Positions 12,494-23,345 of a DNA stretch of 64,000 nt are shown here, in pieces. The position numbers were made by a program, and so were the translations under genes. The DNA is from Atrichornis clamosus. Its lineage: Eukaryota; Chordata; Aves; Passeriformes; Menuridae. The DNA lies in the NCBI GenBank assembly GCA_013400975.1, contig WBMZ01000344.1, positions 1 through 64,000 of the forward strand, given 5' to 3'. How positions within the stretch are numbered: position 1 is the first letter of the stretch; the number at the start of each line of letters is the position of its first letter. A model generated the notes under the pieces. That model worked only from the letters and a program-made list of their open reading frames with translations. It ran no database searches and was not told the origin of the DNA.

Positions 12494-13400
12494 AGAGATC
12501 ATAATAGAATGATTATGGTTGGAAAAGGCCTCTGACATCAGAGAGTCCAAGCTTGGACTGAACAGCATCATGTCAACTAAACCATAGCCACATCCAGTCA
12601 TTTCTTGAACATTTCCAGGGATGGTGACTCCACCACCTGCCCGGGCAGCCAGTTTCAATGTTTAATCTCCTTTTCAGTGAAAAAATTCTTCCTGATGGCC
12701 AACCTGGACCTCTTCTGACCCAGCTTGAGGTCATTTCCTTTTGTCCTATTGCTAGTTACCTGGGAGAAGAGGCTGACCCCGACCTGGCTATAACCTCCTT
12801 TCAGGGAGTTGTAGAGAGCAATAAGGTGACCCCGGAGCCTCCTTTTCTCCAAGCTAAGCAACCCCAGTTCCCTCAGATACTTCTCATAGAACCTGTGCTC
12901 CAGATCCTTCACCAGCTCCATTGCCTTCTCTGGACCCGCTCCAGCCCCTGAAAGTCCTTTTTAAAGCAAAGGGTTCAAAACTAAACCCAGGATTGGAGGT
13001 GGGGCCTCACCAGTGCTGAGTACAATCACTGCCCTGATCCTGCTGGCCACACTATTCCACATACAGGCCAGGATGCCACTGGGCTTTTGGCCACCTGGGC
13101 ACGCGCTGGCTCATGTTCAGCTGGGTGTGGACAGCACCCCCAGGTCCTTTTCCGCTGGGCCTCTTTCCAGCCGCTCTGCCCCCAGCCTGTAGCACTCCAG
13201 GGGGTTATTGTGTCTGAAGAGCAGAACCCAGCACTTCACCTTAATTCTGTTGGTCTTGGCCCATCAATCCAGCCTGTCTAGATCCTTTTGCAGAGCCTTC
13301 CCACCCTCCAGATCAACACTTCCACTCAACTTACTGTTGTCTGTGAAATTATTGAGGGTACACTCAATCCACTAATCTAAATCATTGATAAATAGTTAAA
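12494..13400 (-). mobile_element. CR1 LINE, long 3' part with ORF2 C-terminus, minus strand
   Basis: About 900 bp of CR1 in reverse orientation. The 3' end lies near 12494-12530 (reverse of ATTCTATGATT and of the GGTTGGAAAAGGCCT block). It runs through the TGGTGACTCCACCACCTGCC and TTCTTCCTGATGGCCAACCT blocks to the TGTCTAGATCC and AACTTACTGTTGTCTG blocks. The far end (AATCATTGATAAATA) is the usual CR1 ORF2 region where 5' truncation falls. On the minus strand, 12655-12921 keeps a readable ORF2 C-terminal segment including [18 protein letters not shown] and the RKNFFTE motif. It is dead: TGA stops stand at 12655-12657, where the family has Trp before the N-x-LP motif, and at 12598-12600, where the family has Arg. 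This is the best preserved CR1 in the window. Confidence 0.95.
12598..12921 (-). pseudogene. CR1 ORF2 C-terminal remnant (reverse-transcriptase LINE protein)
   Basis: Translating the minus strand gives the last part of CR1 ORF2, downstream of the reverse transcriptase core. In order: a Leu/Arg-rich helix ([13 protein letters not shown]), the [11 protein letters not shown] motif, the LFSQV motif, a basic stretch, RKNFFTE, then after a stop NWLPGQVVESPSLEMFKK and a second stop. The intact CR1 protein supplies endonuclease and reverse transcriptase for target-primed retrotransposition. Neither catalytic domain is present here. The second stop fits CpG decay of an Arg CGA codon. There is no reason to expect expression. 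Confidence 0.85.
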
Positions 13401-15480
13401 GACTCAGATCTTTAGATGTTTAAAACATTATTTTGTTGTATCTGCTTTGAATTGACTAATGTCATACCTTTTTAGAAAACTTATTTTGCTTTTCTGAACC
13501 GTTAAATTCTGATTAGAAAGAATATATTCATGTGGCCCTGGTATTCAGAAATAACCTAATCCCTAGAAATGTCTGAGTTACGCTTCTGTTCAGAAAATCC
13601 ATCATTCCTCTTAAGAGGAAGTATGCAATTCTGGCTGTCTAAATAAGCGAATGACTTGTGGCTTACAGGATGGAATGCATGATTTAATTCACAGGTCATT
13701 CATAGACAAGTACTGCTAATGGGGCAAGTCCCTTAAGTGGTCTTTTCTCTCATTTAATTTCCTTTCTGTAAGGTGAATTTGTGCACTCTGCTCTCTTCCC
13801 CCATCTTTATTTTGTCCATTTAGGTCCAGTTCTGCAACTGATCTTGTTTACTGGCTGTCTCTCCCCTTCCAAAGACAGACTAGTTGAATGGTGCTTCTGA
13901 AATGGACTGAAATCTGGGTGGAAGGAGTCAAGGGACTGCACATCAGTATGCCAGTCTACCATTGTGGTCACTAGTCCTCATGTAGTTGAGGACTTGAACA
14001 ACTCTTGATTTCTTCTCTACGAGGGCACTCATCCAATGGCTGAGGTGATGCTTTTAAATGTCCAGAATCTCTAGGTTTTTTGCATAGTTAAAAACATTGT
14101 GATGGGCTAGCAAGGAAGTGTATTCCTGTATTCAAAACTGAGAGTTCCTGCATATTAACTCATCTCTGCCTGTCCTTACAATGAGTGGCAGCTCTGCAGC
14201 AGTTCTTCCTCATGTAACAGTTTGTTTTTCATTCAAAATGTCTGAAAGCGAAGCTTTTGGAAAACAGAAAGCACAGATCCTTTGGGGCTATGTGATTTAC
14301 TCAGGATCTAAGAGCAGACTATCTTAACCCCAACTATCAAAACTCTCAAGTGGACATTTAGTTTAGCAAGGTTGTCTTCACTTCCATGTTATTAATGAGG
14401 TTTTTATTTGTATATTGTGTATACATAAAAATATATTTATATACATAGTGTGTACACACACAAACACACAGATATTTACCTTGCAATCTTTTTACTGCAA
14501 GTAGATAGTAACTTTTTTTGTGAAAGTTGTCATGGACTGACTGACTCTCCTGTTTTCCCTTGAGAAGTGGTGGAGCAGTTTCAGGTGCTGAATTACCTTC
14601 AGAAGCAGTACATGAATTTCAAGAGGATTAAAGCCTCAATCAGAAGAGACAGGCACTTCTTGACAAGACCTGGAGGAAAAAAATCCCAACCTGTATTCCA
14701 ACTTGAAAGTGCTGTAAGACTCCCATCAAACCAATATTTATCAGTAAATGCTTTCTTTCACTTCATATTTTGGCTAGACTCACATATTCAAGTTCATGTA
14801 AGTGCTTTAATACTTTGATCCATTTACAACTCAAAAGCAACTTGACATGACTAGGCTATTTTTCTATTATGCACATTAGGAAAGTGCATTTATATAGAAA
14901 ATTTATGGGTTGCAATTTTACACTGGTTATACACCTGCATAACTTTTTTTCCGTCAGTAGATATAGCAAAAAAAAAAAATTAGTCTGAAAAAGATACAGT
15001 CAAATAGAATGAAAGCAGGACTTAAATGAAAGCATACATATAGACAGTAGGAGAAACAAAAATGGTTTATATCTTGATGATAGACTAGAGAAATAAAACT
15101 ACTGCAGGACAGAATGGTTACAGGAACTAAGAATGCTTTTAATCTGCTAAACTGTAGATCACTGGCTCTGGCTCACCTTCAGCTGTAATAGTAGAAAGTA
15201 TTTAATGGATGACTAATGAAGTGTTGGCTGTACCAGCCAATTCCTTATGGGGAGTGCAGGGAAGAGTTTTATGACTACAGCCACTGCATTTGTCTTTCTA
15301 GACAATACCCAAAAAATAGTGCTTTGTGGCTTGATTTTTTTGTTTGTTTTATTTTGCTTATTTTGTTGTACTGTGTGTATTCCTGGAGCAATGCAGCATG
15401 ACATTTTTCCTCATCCAATGAATGCTGCCCATCTACTGAAGCAAAACTGCTGATTTTGCTGTGCCATCAAAGGTGACATG
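13401..15480. other. Gene-free AT-rich DNA with an AT/AC simple repeat
   Basis: No gene or named interspersed repeat. A degenerate TA/TG/CA alternating purine-pyrimidine tract spans about 14410-14471. The 83-codon frame at 14567-14818 has no recognised motif. Confidence 0.5.
14410..14471. repeat. Alternating TA/TG/CA microsatellite-like tract
   Basis: Runs of TATA, TGTGTA and ACACACAAACACACA follow one another. It is degenerate, without a single uniform unit. Confidence 0.7.
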
Positions 15481-15560
15481 CAGGTTAAAGCTAGGGAGAG
15501 GCCTGCTTGTCAGGGAGCAGCAGGTTAAAGCTAGGGAGAGGCCTGCTTGTCAGGGAGCAG
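15481..15560. repeat. Perfect 40-bp tandem duplication (two copies)
   Basis: The 40 bases starting CAGGTTAAAGC and ending AGGGAGCAG at 15481-15520 are repeated exactly at 15521-15560, and the next two bases begin a third copy. The unit is GC-richer than its surroundings. Exact identity points to a recent duplication, a variable minisatellite or an assembly artefact. Confidence 0.95.
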
Positions 15561-16060
15561 CAATGGCAGGTGATCTGGGTGAGCTGAGGATGGCCATGAT
15601 GCAGGTAGGGGCAGTGCTGTCACTGGGCACAGACCTGCAGCACACCAGTGAGATGCTGGGATGGCTGCAGTGGCACTAATCTGCTTTGGGCAATAGGTGT
15701 GTTCCTTCCAGACCAGTCCCAAATAATACAATGGATCTGAGGACAAGACAGAGAGTTGGGATCAGCAAGGCACAGGCTGGATTGACGGCACAGACTTGTC
15801 AGTAGTGTAGCTCAGGCAAAGATCAGGGCTCAGTCACTGTGACTGTAAGGAAAGGCAAATGATGAAGACTGGGAATATCTCCAAATGTTGTTTGAGGAAA
15901 GTTTTGAAATGCAGAAGAACAAAGCCTCTGTGTCTTTTTATAAAGGCAATTTTTGTAGCCCACAAATATGAGACACTTGTGCAGGCTGATCTTCTCCCAT
16001 TAATCCAGAATTTATCCTTTAATATTAAGTGATAATGGAAGCATTAAAATTCAGTGGTTC
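15561..16060. other. Gene-free DNA right of the 40-bp duplication
   Basis: GC-richer at first (to about 15850), then AT-rich. I recognise no repeat family or exon. Overlapping frames on both strands indicate chance openness. Confidence 0.45.
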
Positions 16061-16061
16061 C

Positions 16062-16092
16062 CACTGGGAGCACCATGTGGGCACTCCCAGTG
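16062..16092. repeat. Perfect 9-bp inverted repeat
   Basis: CACTGGGAG at 16062-16070 pairs exactly with CTCCCAGTG at 16084-16092 across a 13-base loop. It sits at the edge of a block that could be a degenerate LTR plus leader. Confidence 0.8.
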
Positions 16093-16122
16093 ACCTAAAT
16101 GAATCCCATAGCCCAACAATTC

Positions 16123-17180
16123 TGTGGTTATTGCATGCCCCATATACAGGTACCCTGACTTAGTCTGCTGTCAAGGGCCCCTCACATCATCTACTTGGTA
16201 TCTTCTTGACAATTCAGGATGAGATCTCCTTGGTAGAAGGAAAGGATTTATTTTCATCACCTGCTTTTTATATTTTTGTCTCCATGCTTTATTCCCTGCC
16301 AAGTCCCTCATGCTTGAGTGGAGCTCTTCCTAGTAATTCACAAAGCTACTTCATTATTGTCCTTTGAAAATGTCTTTATAACTCCTACAATACGGTGATA
16401 CTTGACAGTTGTTAGGCAGCACTTTGAAAGCAATTCTGATGAAGTGCTGAAAGCATGGTCTGTCACACTGACCAGTATTGCCTGTCATCCAGTCATGTAT
16501 CCAACCCTTTGACAGATGGACACGGTCATTCCTGAACAGCTCTGCGTGCTCATATCATACATCACTGGGCTCAGTCACATAATCACAAACACCCGTGACC
16601 ATTTTTGCCACCTCATAATTGAGCTTTCAGTGTGTTTTGTTGGTGTGCCGAGGCTTTTTGGCCAAAAGCCACATCTTTCTTGGCAGTATCACTGACCAGA
16701 CAAAGCACATGTTGGGCCATGAGTACCCGTACATATTTTTCCTTTTGTAGCCATTCTGAGACTGTTTTTCTCCCGAATGAACAATGAGGAGGTTGCGTGA
16801 CTGCCTGTTGGGTTTTGTCAGTGTAGCAGAAGGATGAATACCCCTGAACCAAGCTGTGCCTGGGAAGCCCATGTGCTGGATCTGGCCTTGCCAGTAGGCT
16901 CTGGCCCTCCCAGCTCGTCTCTTGTGAGCTGCCAGGTGGCTGTGTGGGCGCTGGGCGGTGCCTGCAGCAATGAGGAGATGGGGGACATAGGGAGAACGAG
17001 GTTTTCCCGGGAAATGGTTCTCCCAGGAGAACCACTCAGATGGTCTGAAGCTCTGTCCCAGCCGGCCCCCACTGTGATTGACAGTGTTCTCACCTGATCT
17101 TTGTGCACACCTGCAAAAGAGGAAGCTGCTTGCCACACTTCTTTTAAAGGGATGCCTGCCTAGGGCATGGAAATAAATAG
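16123..17180 (-). other. Unclassified block, possible degenerate retroviral LTR
   Basis: This GC-richer block stands out from its AT-rich flanks. On the minus strand it shows a TATA-like TATAAAAA near 16264-16275, an AATAAA about 20 bases further on (near 16246-16252) and about 120 bases to a CCACA end at 16123. Beyond that lies a weak resemblance to a tRNA-Pro primer site (TGTTGGGCTATGGGAT). The spacing suits R and U5 of an LTR, but I do not recognise the family, the left boundary is undefined and no duplicate or internal gene is visible. Three overlapping minus-strand frames of 223, 140 and 106 codons cover 16613-17298. None shows a domain I know, and frames open together in one GC-rich strand are usually chance. 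Confidence 0.2.
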
Positions 17181-18340
17181 TAAATTGTGAGACTAGTTTT
17201 TCCACTTCTGTTGAGTGAGGATATTTGCCATTGCTATGGACAAAGAATACAGTAAATCCAACCTCCTGCAATGCTCTGTGCCATGGGTTGGGAAGCATGA
17301 ATTACCTGGGACATGGCTTACCAAGGCCTTTGGCAAACTTCTTCCTCTCTGGTTAGTATGAGGCAGCTTATGGGGAATTCTTTTTCCCCCTGTTAAGTAG
17401 GGGGGTATCAGGGGTCTGCAACTGCCCCAGGCACATCACAGAATATAATGGGGCAAGCATACTTATCTGAAAGTTGCAAAGGGAAGTTGAAAGTGATCTA
17501 TAGGATGAAGAAATTTCCATTCAGAAGTGGCTGGTAACAGGGAGTGTTCCCAGCAGTTTCTCCAGAGCACTCAGATGAGTTCCAAAAACTTTTCCCAGTC
17601 TGCTGTAAATTAGTTTCTGGTATAAAACCTCCTTCCACTTAAAATTAGGTGTCAAAGCTGGGTAAGCATTAACTTTTGTTCTTTGAGGCTGCAGGAGATG
17701 CCAATACTGGTCCCAGTCCAGGTTCCCAATCGGGGAAGGAGGCAGGCATCCTTGTGAGCTGGCAGGGAGTCAGCTGAAAATGGACCCCTGGAAAAGGTTC
17801 CAGTTCCTGGGAGCAGGGGCAATCAGGAGTGCTGGCACACCCCTCTGGCTGCACACTGCTGCTCATCTTTGCATTTCCGATCTTAGAAGAAAATGGCAGA
17901 TTTCATACAAAAGCCCAACCCTGTAAGGCTTTGTAGCAGAACTACCTGATTCAGAGGGGAGTGTCTCAGCACTGTGAGCAAAAGTGCACCTGGTACCTCA
18001 GGGCTGGGGGAATAGGCTGCTTCTTCAGCAGACGAGAGGGGCAGAGGTGGGAGAGAGGCTGGGGAGGGTTTGAGAGGTTAAACAGCAACTGTAACTTGGC
18101 TAGCCTGGGAAAACAAGCCACAGCTCAGGGTTTTTTAGGCTGCTCAGTGCTAGGTGGCAGGTGGTTAATTAACACCATGGCCCCAGGCACTCTGGGTAGG
18201 CTCTTCTCAAAGGAAAGCATGGTCTTGTCTCAGAAATTACCATTTCCAGGGTTTGGCCAGTTTCTGCACAGACCACCAGAGGCCAGTGTTAGTTGTCCCA
18301 TCTCTGAGTATCTCTGTCTGTCTCCTTTATTTTGTGTTTC

Positions 18341-18389
18341 TGTAATGCCTAGGATGAAGGGGTCATGGATGTAATGCCTAGGATGAAGG
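18341..18389. repeat. 20-bp direct repeat, period 29
   Basis: TGTAATGCCTAGGATGAAGG at 18341-18360 recurs exactly at 18370-18389, separated by nine bases. This is a local duplication with no further copies. Confidence 0.95.
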
Positions 18390-20594
18390 TTTATACATCA
18401 GTATAAAATAAGACACAGAGTAATCCAGTTATAATCCTTTGTTCTCTGAGAGACCTCAAGGCTGTAGGGAGACTAGCAGGGCCCCAATTTCCCAAAAAAA
18501 CCTTTTAACAGTGTGTATAAATTCAGAGCTCAGGAATATGAGGTGGCAATAGCAGTGGGTTTCTCTGAGGTATATTTTGTATCTGCCTAATGAATGCTTT
18601 TCTTTGTGAGCAGCGATCTTTCTCCCTTGATCCTCAGTATTCCCTGTTGTATGTGATAAGAAGTATTAAAAATAAGTGAGCATGATATAGCCTTTTCCCA
18701 TTTTAAGAAGGCTAATTGCTTCCTGATAATTTGATTCTAAGTGAACTATATAAAAGCTTATAGATTTTGAAGACATAGATATGAAAGCAGGAAAGGATCA
18801 CTTTCAACTATTTTGCTTCATCTTGACCTAAAATGAAGTTGGATTTAATAACTTTTTTTACCAAACCTAGTGAAATGATGGCTGCGCGGCACAGCACCCC
18901 TTTTAGGGAGAAAGTTAAGTCTTGCAGTTTTAATAAAAAATCTTATGTTGAAGTATAATTTTTACTTTTCTTGAATAATGCCTGAATATGTAATTACTGT
19001 TTCTGAAACACAGGAAAGTTTGAGTCACTTTCTAAAATGTTTAGGAAGATGTAATTTGTCTATTTCTTTTTCAACCACCAAAAACTCTTTCTGATCTTTT
19101 TTTGATCTTTTTAATATTCTTTATTTATGTTTGGGTTAGTTTGCAAGGCTGGTGAAAGCAATGTATGATCATCTCCAGATATAAAAGATGAATCAAGACA
19201 ACATCTCAATATAAGAGCTCTGTTTAGGACATGTAATGAAGCAGTACTCAAGATCCAATAAAATTGAATGACGCAGCAAAGGGACTTCTGTCACAGCTCT
19301 CTGTCTATGGCTTCCAGGCTGTTTTGGAGTGGTGGGCTCTGCAGCATGTTTCTTGCTCCTGGCCTGTGTGCTCCAGTCCCTTCCCAGAGGTACATGTGGG
19401 TGTGTGCCCAGCACCTGGCTGGGATGTAGCCAGTGTTGGGAGCAGGGAGACATCTCCCCAAGATGAATGGAGCTGTGGGGTTTCCCCTGAGATCTATGCA
19501 TGTGTGTTCCACTGCTTGGTGCTTCCTGGAGCAGGTCCTGTGTATCAGCCCTGTCACCCTAATCCTGCTCTGTTGTTCCAGCTGAGCCTTGCATTAATCA
19601 GAAAAGAAATAAAAAGTGGCCTGCAAACCTTATGCACACAAAAAGAGAGGAGAAAGTTTGATAGAAGAGCAGAAACTTCCAGAAAACTGACATTAATTTT
19701 AGAGTAGTTAATTGCTCATATTCATTGCATTAAAAGTACTGATGTCATTACTAAAATCACCTTCAGTCCATGCATCATACTTTCTTAGGATATTGACAGG
19801 GAAACCTAATTGAGCAAGCATTAGAGATAGGCATTAAGAGTGGAGAAAAGAGGAACTCTGTTGTACATGGCATGATTCATAAGGACTCCTCACCAGTCAT
19901 TAATCTGTGGTGTGTCTGCAATAGTATGTCCATATTTAAATATGAAAAGGATGCATTAATGCCAAAGGGATGTTGCTCACAGGCAGGATAAGAACCCGAA
20001 ATAATCAGTATCAGTACTGTTAACTTTCTTTCAGTATTTAGATGCCACCCTAAGAGAAGTAAATCTTGAAGCTATCTTAATAAATCTTGTCTTAAATAGT
20101 GCTGTTGCACTCACCTGGTATATAACTACTTGAATTCTCAGCTTCAGGGATAAACCCACTGTTTTTCTCACACTTGATCTGTAACAGGTTAAAAGGTTTT
20201 CTGTGAAGTGTTTCTGCAAAACATGCTCAGACTGGTGGGTTGAAAATGAGCATACCAGGACTCATAATGAATTTTAATCAGGGTTTTATATCTTTGTTCT
20301 AAAGAATTTGAAGGTCTTCTCATACTGTCTCCTCAAGGTTCAACTGCACAGATTTTTTTTTTTGGTGGTGAAATTTGAGCAGATGAAGATGGATTGTCAA
20401 AGGTTTCCTGTCCTACACCTTCCACTTCTCTTGTCATTGTCATGTATGATTGTGGTTGCAAACAGGACATCTTTACTTAGCCAAATGAATGCCTATGTTT
20501 GGGCAGACAAATGTTTCAATGTTAGATTGGGGTGTGGCTTTCTTTTCCTCTCCTGAATTTATTGGAAAAATTTTGATAGTACATCATGTTTAAT

Positions 20595-20730
20595 TAAAAA
20601 AAAAACTACCCAAACTACAGCTCTTAAAAGAATCCCAACAAAACAAAAAAGACCCCTCAAAATCCCTAATACCAGAAAAACCCCAACCCCTTAAAAAAGA
20701 GAATCCAAAAGCAAAACCTCCCAAGCAACC
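20595..20730. repeat. A/C-rich low-complexity tract
   Basis: It begins with an 11-A run and continues as A- and C-dominated sequence on the plus strand with few G or T. It has the same character as the tract at 2667-2838. Confidence 0.75.
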
Positions 20731-23033
20731 TATGCTTGTTAGCTGCACACAATAGTCTATCTGAAGTAGCTATAATGAAGTAGAACTAAAACCTGTTTCA
20801 ACATGTTTGTCAACGAGTAGGTCACCTCAATTGTGAAAATGCAATTTCTCACTTGTCAGTTTCTTCAGAAACAGGACACTTCTATTAACTGTTCTTCCAT
20901 TCCTTTGTCGTCATCTAGGTAAATTCTTTTATTATGCTGTGCATTTTAATGACTGTCTGCTCTGAGGTTTTGTATGTGGTCATAATTTAAAGACAGAGAG
21001 GAACATTGTAGTGTTTTCCTTTATAACACAACAAACTTCAGATCATAATGAAAAAATTCTCTGGAGTTAGAGGCAGAAAAAACCTAAACTGAAACCTTCT
21101 GGTTGCTCTGGTGCCTTTTGGGGAAAGGTGGGGGTGTAGTTCCAAGATTCCCCATGCTGGAGAGCAAGGTTGGACCCTGTTTGGGCAGTAAGAAGCAGAA
21201 AGCTCCCACTAATTCACTTTCCTCAGCACTGTGCCCCAACCTGGAGGCTTTCCCTGACTGACAAGTTACTCTCTTCCAAATACAATCAAATGCCTATCAC
21301 ACTCAAGACGCCTCAACTCATTTTCTGTAGCCTGCCTGCTCAAGAGAGCGTACTTGCATTAGTGTGAGCTGTCCAGGAGCCTGACAAGCCTCTTTCCCTG
21401 CAGCTTAGTGAAGGAAAGGGGGACATTAGCATACAGTTGTTCTTTGTGCATGGAAAAACATAATAATCCTTTTTCAGACCCAGCACTGCACAGACATTGA
21501 GACCAAGGGGTTTATTCTGTCATTTATTTGCCTGAATAATTGCTATTGTTAATAATGGAAATAACATACTAGGTGACTAGGTTACCACGCTGATCATATG
21601 AGATTTGTGCAAACTGTTCCTATGGCTCATTTAGTTTGCAAGATTTCACACTCTGTGAATCTTCTCACACTCAGTAGGAACTGGCACAGCTATGCAAAAC
21701 CATATTAGAGGCAAACAGTAATGATGCAGACACACGAATTGGGCACATCTCCTTGAGACAGGGGCCCAGTCTTTCAGGGAACAGAGCTGATGTCATGTAT
21801 GGGCATTTGAAATGATGGCAACAGAATTTCACCTTATTTTTCTACTTCTGTTTGGGTTCTGTATAGTTATTTTTAGGGCTGTGTTACATAAGTATTTATC
21901 AATGCAGGCTAAATTGTCCATTTAGACAAACTGATCTTCAAGTATACATTGACAAGAATATTCTTTGAAGCTTCTTTCCACAGAGATATTTTCCCTAATA
22001 GTTTTTTATTTTGCTAGCAAATCCAGACTGCTGGAGGATTTTGGAGCTGTCCAGCTGATGAAAAGATTCTCTTTGTCTGATTATTTTTTGAGGTTGGGAT
22101 AGCAATGTTTTCTTTCAAAAGCAAGTGTACACACATTCCCCTGATTACTTGATTGTACATCTGCTCTGTTCAGTTTCTGCAAATATTTATACAAATCTTG
22201 ATGCTTTCCTGTTCACTGTAAAATTTTATTAGTTTGCTAATCCTGGTTGTATCTCTTTCACTCTCTTAAATCTTACAGTTCAGCACACAAAAACATAAAT
22301 GAGGAAGGCAAACACTGCACATTCTAGATAGATTTTTGTATTGTTTTGACTCAAGCAAAAGAAAACAAGTGCCTAATATTTACTACTTTTAAATAGAAAC
22401 TGATTAGAGGTGTTTGTGTCAAAAGGTCCAGTTAAATCTTTTCCTTTTTATTTCTGTGTTGTATTAACCACAGGCTGTGACAGAAGTATGCTGGTGGCAG
22501 ACAAATTACCTTTTGGTAGATAAGAATTGTTCATTATAATATTCAAGCTCTTCCATAATGAAGAGTCATTGGAGTATTTTGATGGCAGGGTGCAGAAATG
22601 AGCATGGTGGAATGGACTGTACTCTGGGCCTTGCAGTTAAAGTACCTTGTTCTCATAATTTTAAAAGGTATGAAGTAACCAACAGCTTTGAGTAGGCATT
22701 TACATAGTGATTAAAGCAAATACATTGCTTCTTAATAACGTCTTCCCCAAAGAATTCCCTTAGAGTGCCTTCATATCTGTTCCAGCTCCCTTAACTCATT
22801 AAGTCAAATGAATACTGTTCTTAAAATCTGAGATCTTACCTCTTTCCCAGGATGGAGGGAGGCATGAGAGGTCAAAACACCATAACTTTACGAAATTCAT
22901 TTTAAGAGTAAACTTTATTTTTTTTTTTAAAGAGGAAATCTTTAGTATTTACATACAAGTGAGTTTTATGAAATTATGTTCAAAAGAGTTTGAAGTAAGT
23001 TGGAATGAGTCAGTCCTCTATTATGATTCAACT

Positions 23034-23047
23034 ATTCACATGTGAAT
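23034..23047. promoter_or_regulatory. 14-bp perfect palindrome around CACATGTG (E-box)
   Basis: ATTCACATGTGAAT is its own reverse complement. The core CACATGTG is an E-box of the CAnnTG class, and the flanking TTCACA/TGTGAA halves also resemble T-box half sites. Function is inference only; palindromes of this length occur occasionally by chance. Confidence 0.3.
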
Positions 23048-23224
23048 TAAATACTGTCAGTGCCTCAAGTGCCTCAAGACAGACAGAGCACAGAGGTTTT
23101 GCTCTGTTCCTGCTCAGGCACTAGATAGCTAGGTAAAGCCTGTGTCAGGAGTAAGTATTAACTTCAGCAAAATTGTGTGATCAAGTGGGTGAGAAACTAG
23201 AGCTGAAGACAAGCTGCTTGGTCA

Positions 23225-23345
23225 CCTGCCAGATAAGAACTGTAGCGCAGACAGGGACACAGGAACAGTGACTTAACTGTCCTGTGTCTCCCTTGCGACC
23301 TGTAAAATGAGTGCCAGCATCAGTCGAGCTGTTACTTGATGATCT
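23225..23345 (+). mobile_element. MIR-like ancient SINE relic
   Basis: GTGACTTAACTGTCCTGTGT (23259-23278), followed by ACCTGTAAAATGAG (23298-23311), has the order and spacing of the MIR core and 3' section: CACTTAACCTCTCTG then CATCTGTAAAATGGG. The following GAGCTGTTACTTGATGA weakly resembles the GTTGTTGTGAGGAT block. Only part of the element is recognisable. MIR-type relics are rare and old in bird genomes, so divergence is expected. Confidence 0.45.

Larger units (their letters stand above)
17181..23224. other. Gene-free DNA with GC-rich patches and small repeats
   Basis: GC-rich unclassified patches lie at about 17660-18300 and 19260-19600. The second carries a 147-codon plus-strand frame (19264-19707) without a recognised domain. 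Small structures are a 20-bp duplication (18341-18389), a 14-bp palindrome (19931-19944), an A/C-rich tract (20595-20730), a T-run (22918-22928) and a 14-bp palindrome (23034-23047). Confidence 0.5.

Noticed and set aside
16627..17298. 223-codon minus-strand frame, with 140- and 106-codon frames overlapping
   Set aside because: Several frames are open at once in a GC-richer patch, which is a composition effect. I recognise no protein family, and no splice structure or start context singles one out.
19264..19707. 147-codon plus-strand frame in a GC-rich patch
   Set aside because: An overlapping pair of minus-strand frames is equally open. There are no recognised motifs, and a random stop-free stretch is plausible at this GC.
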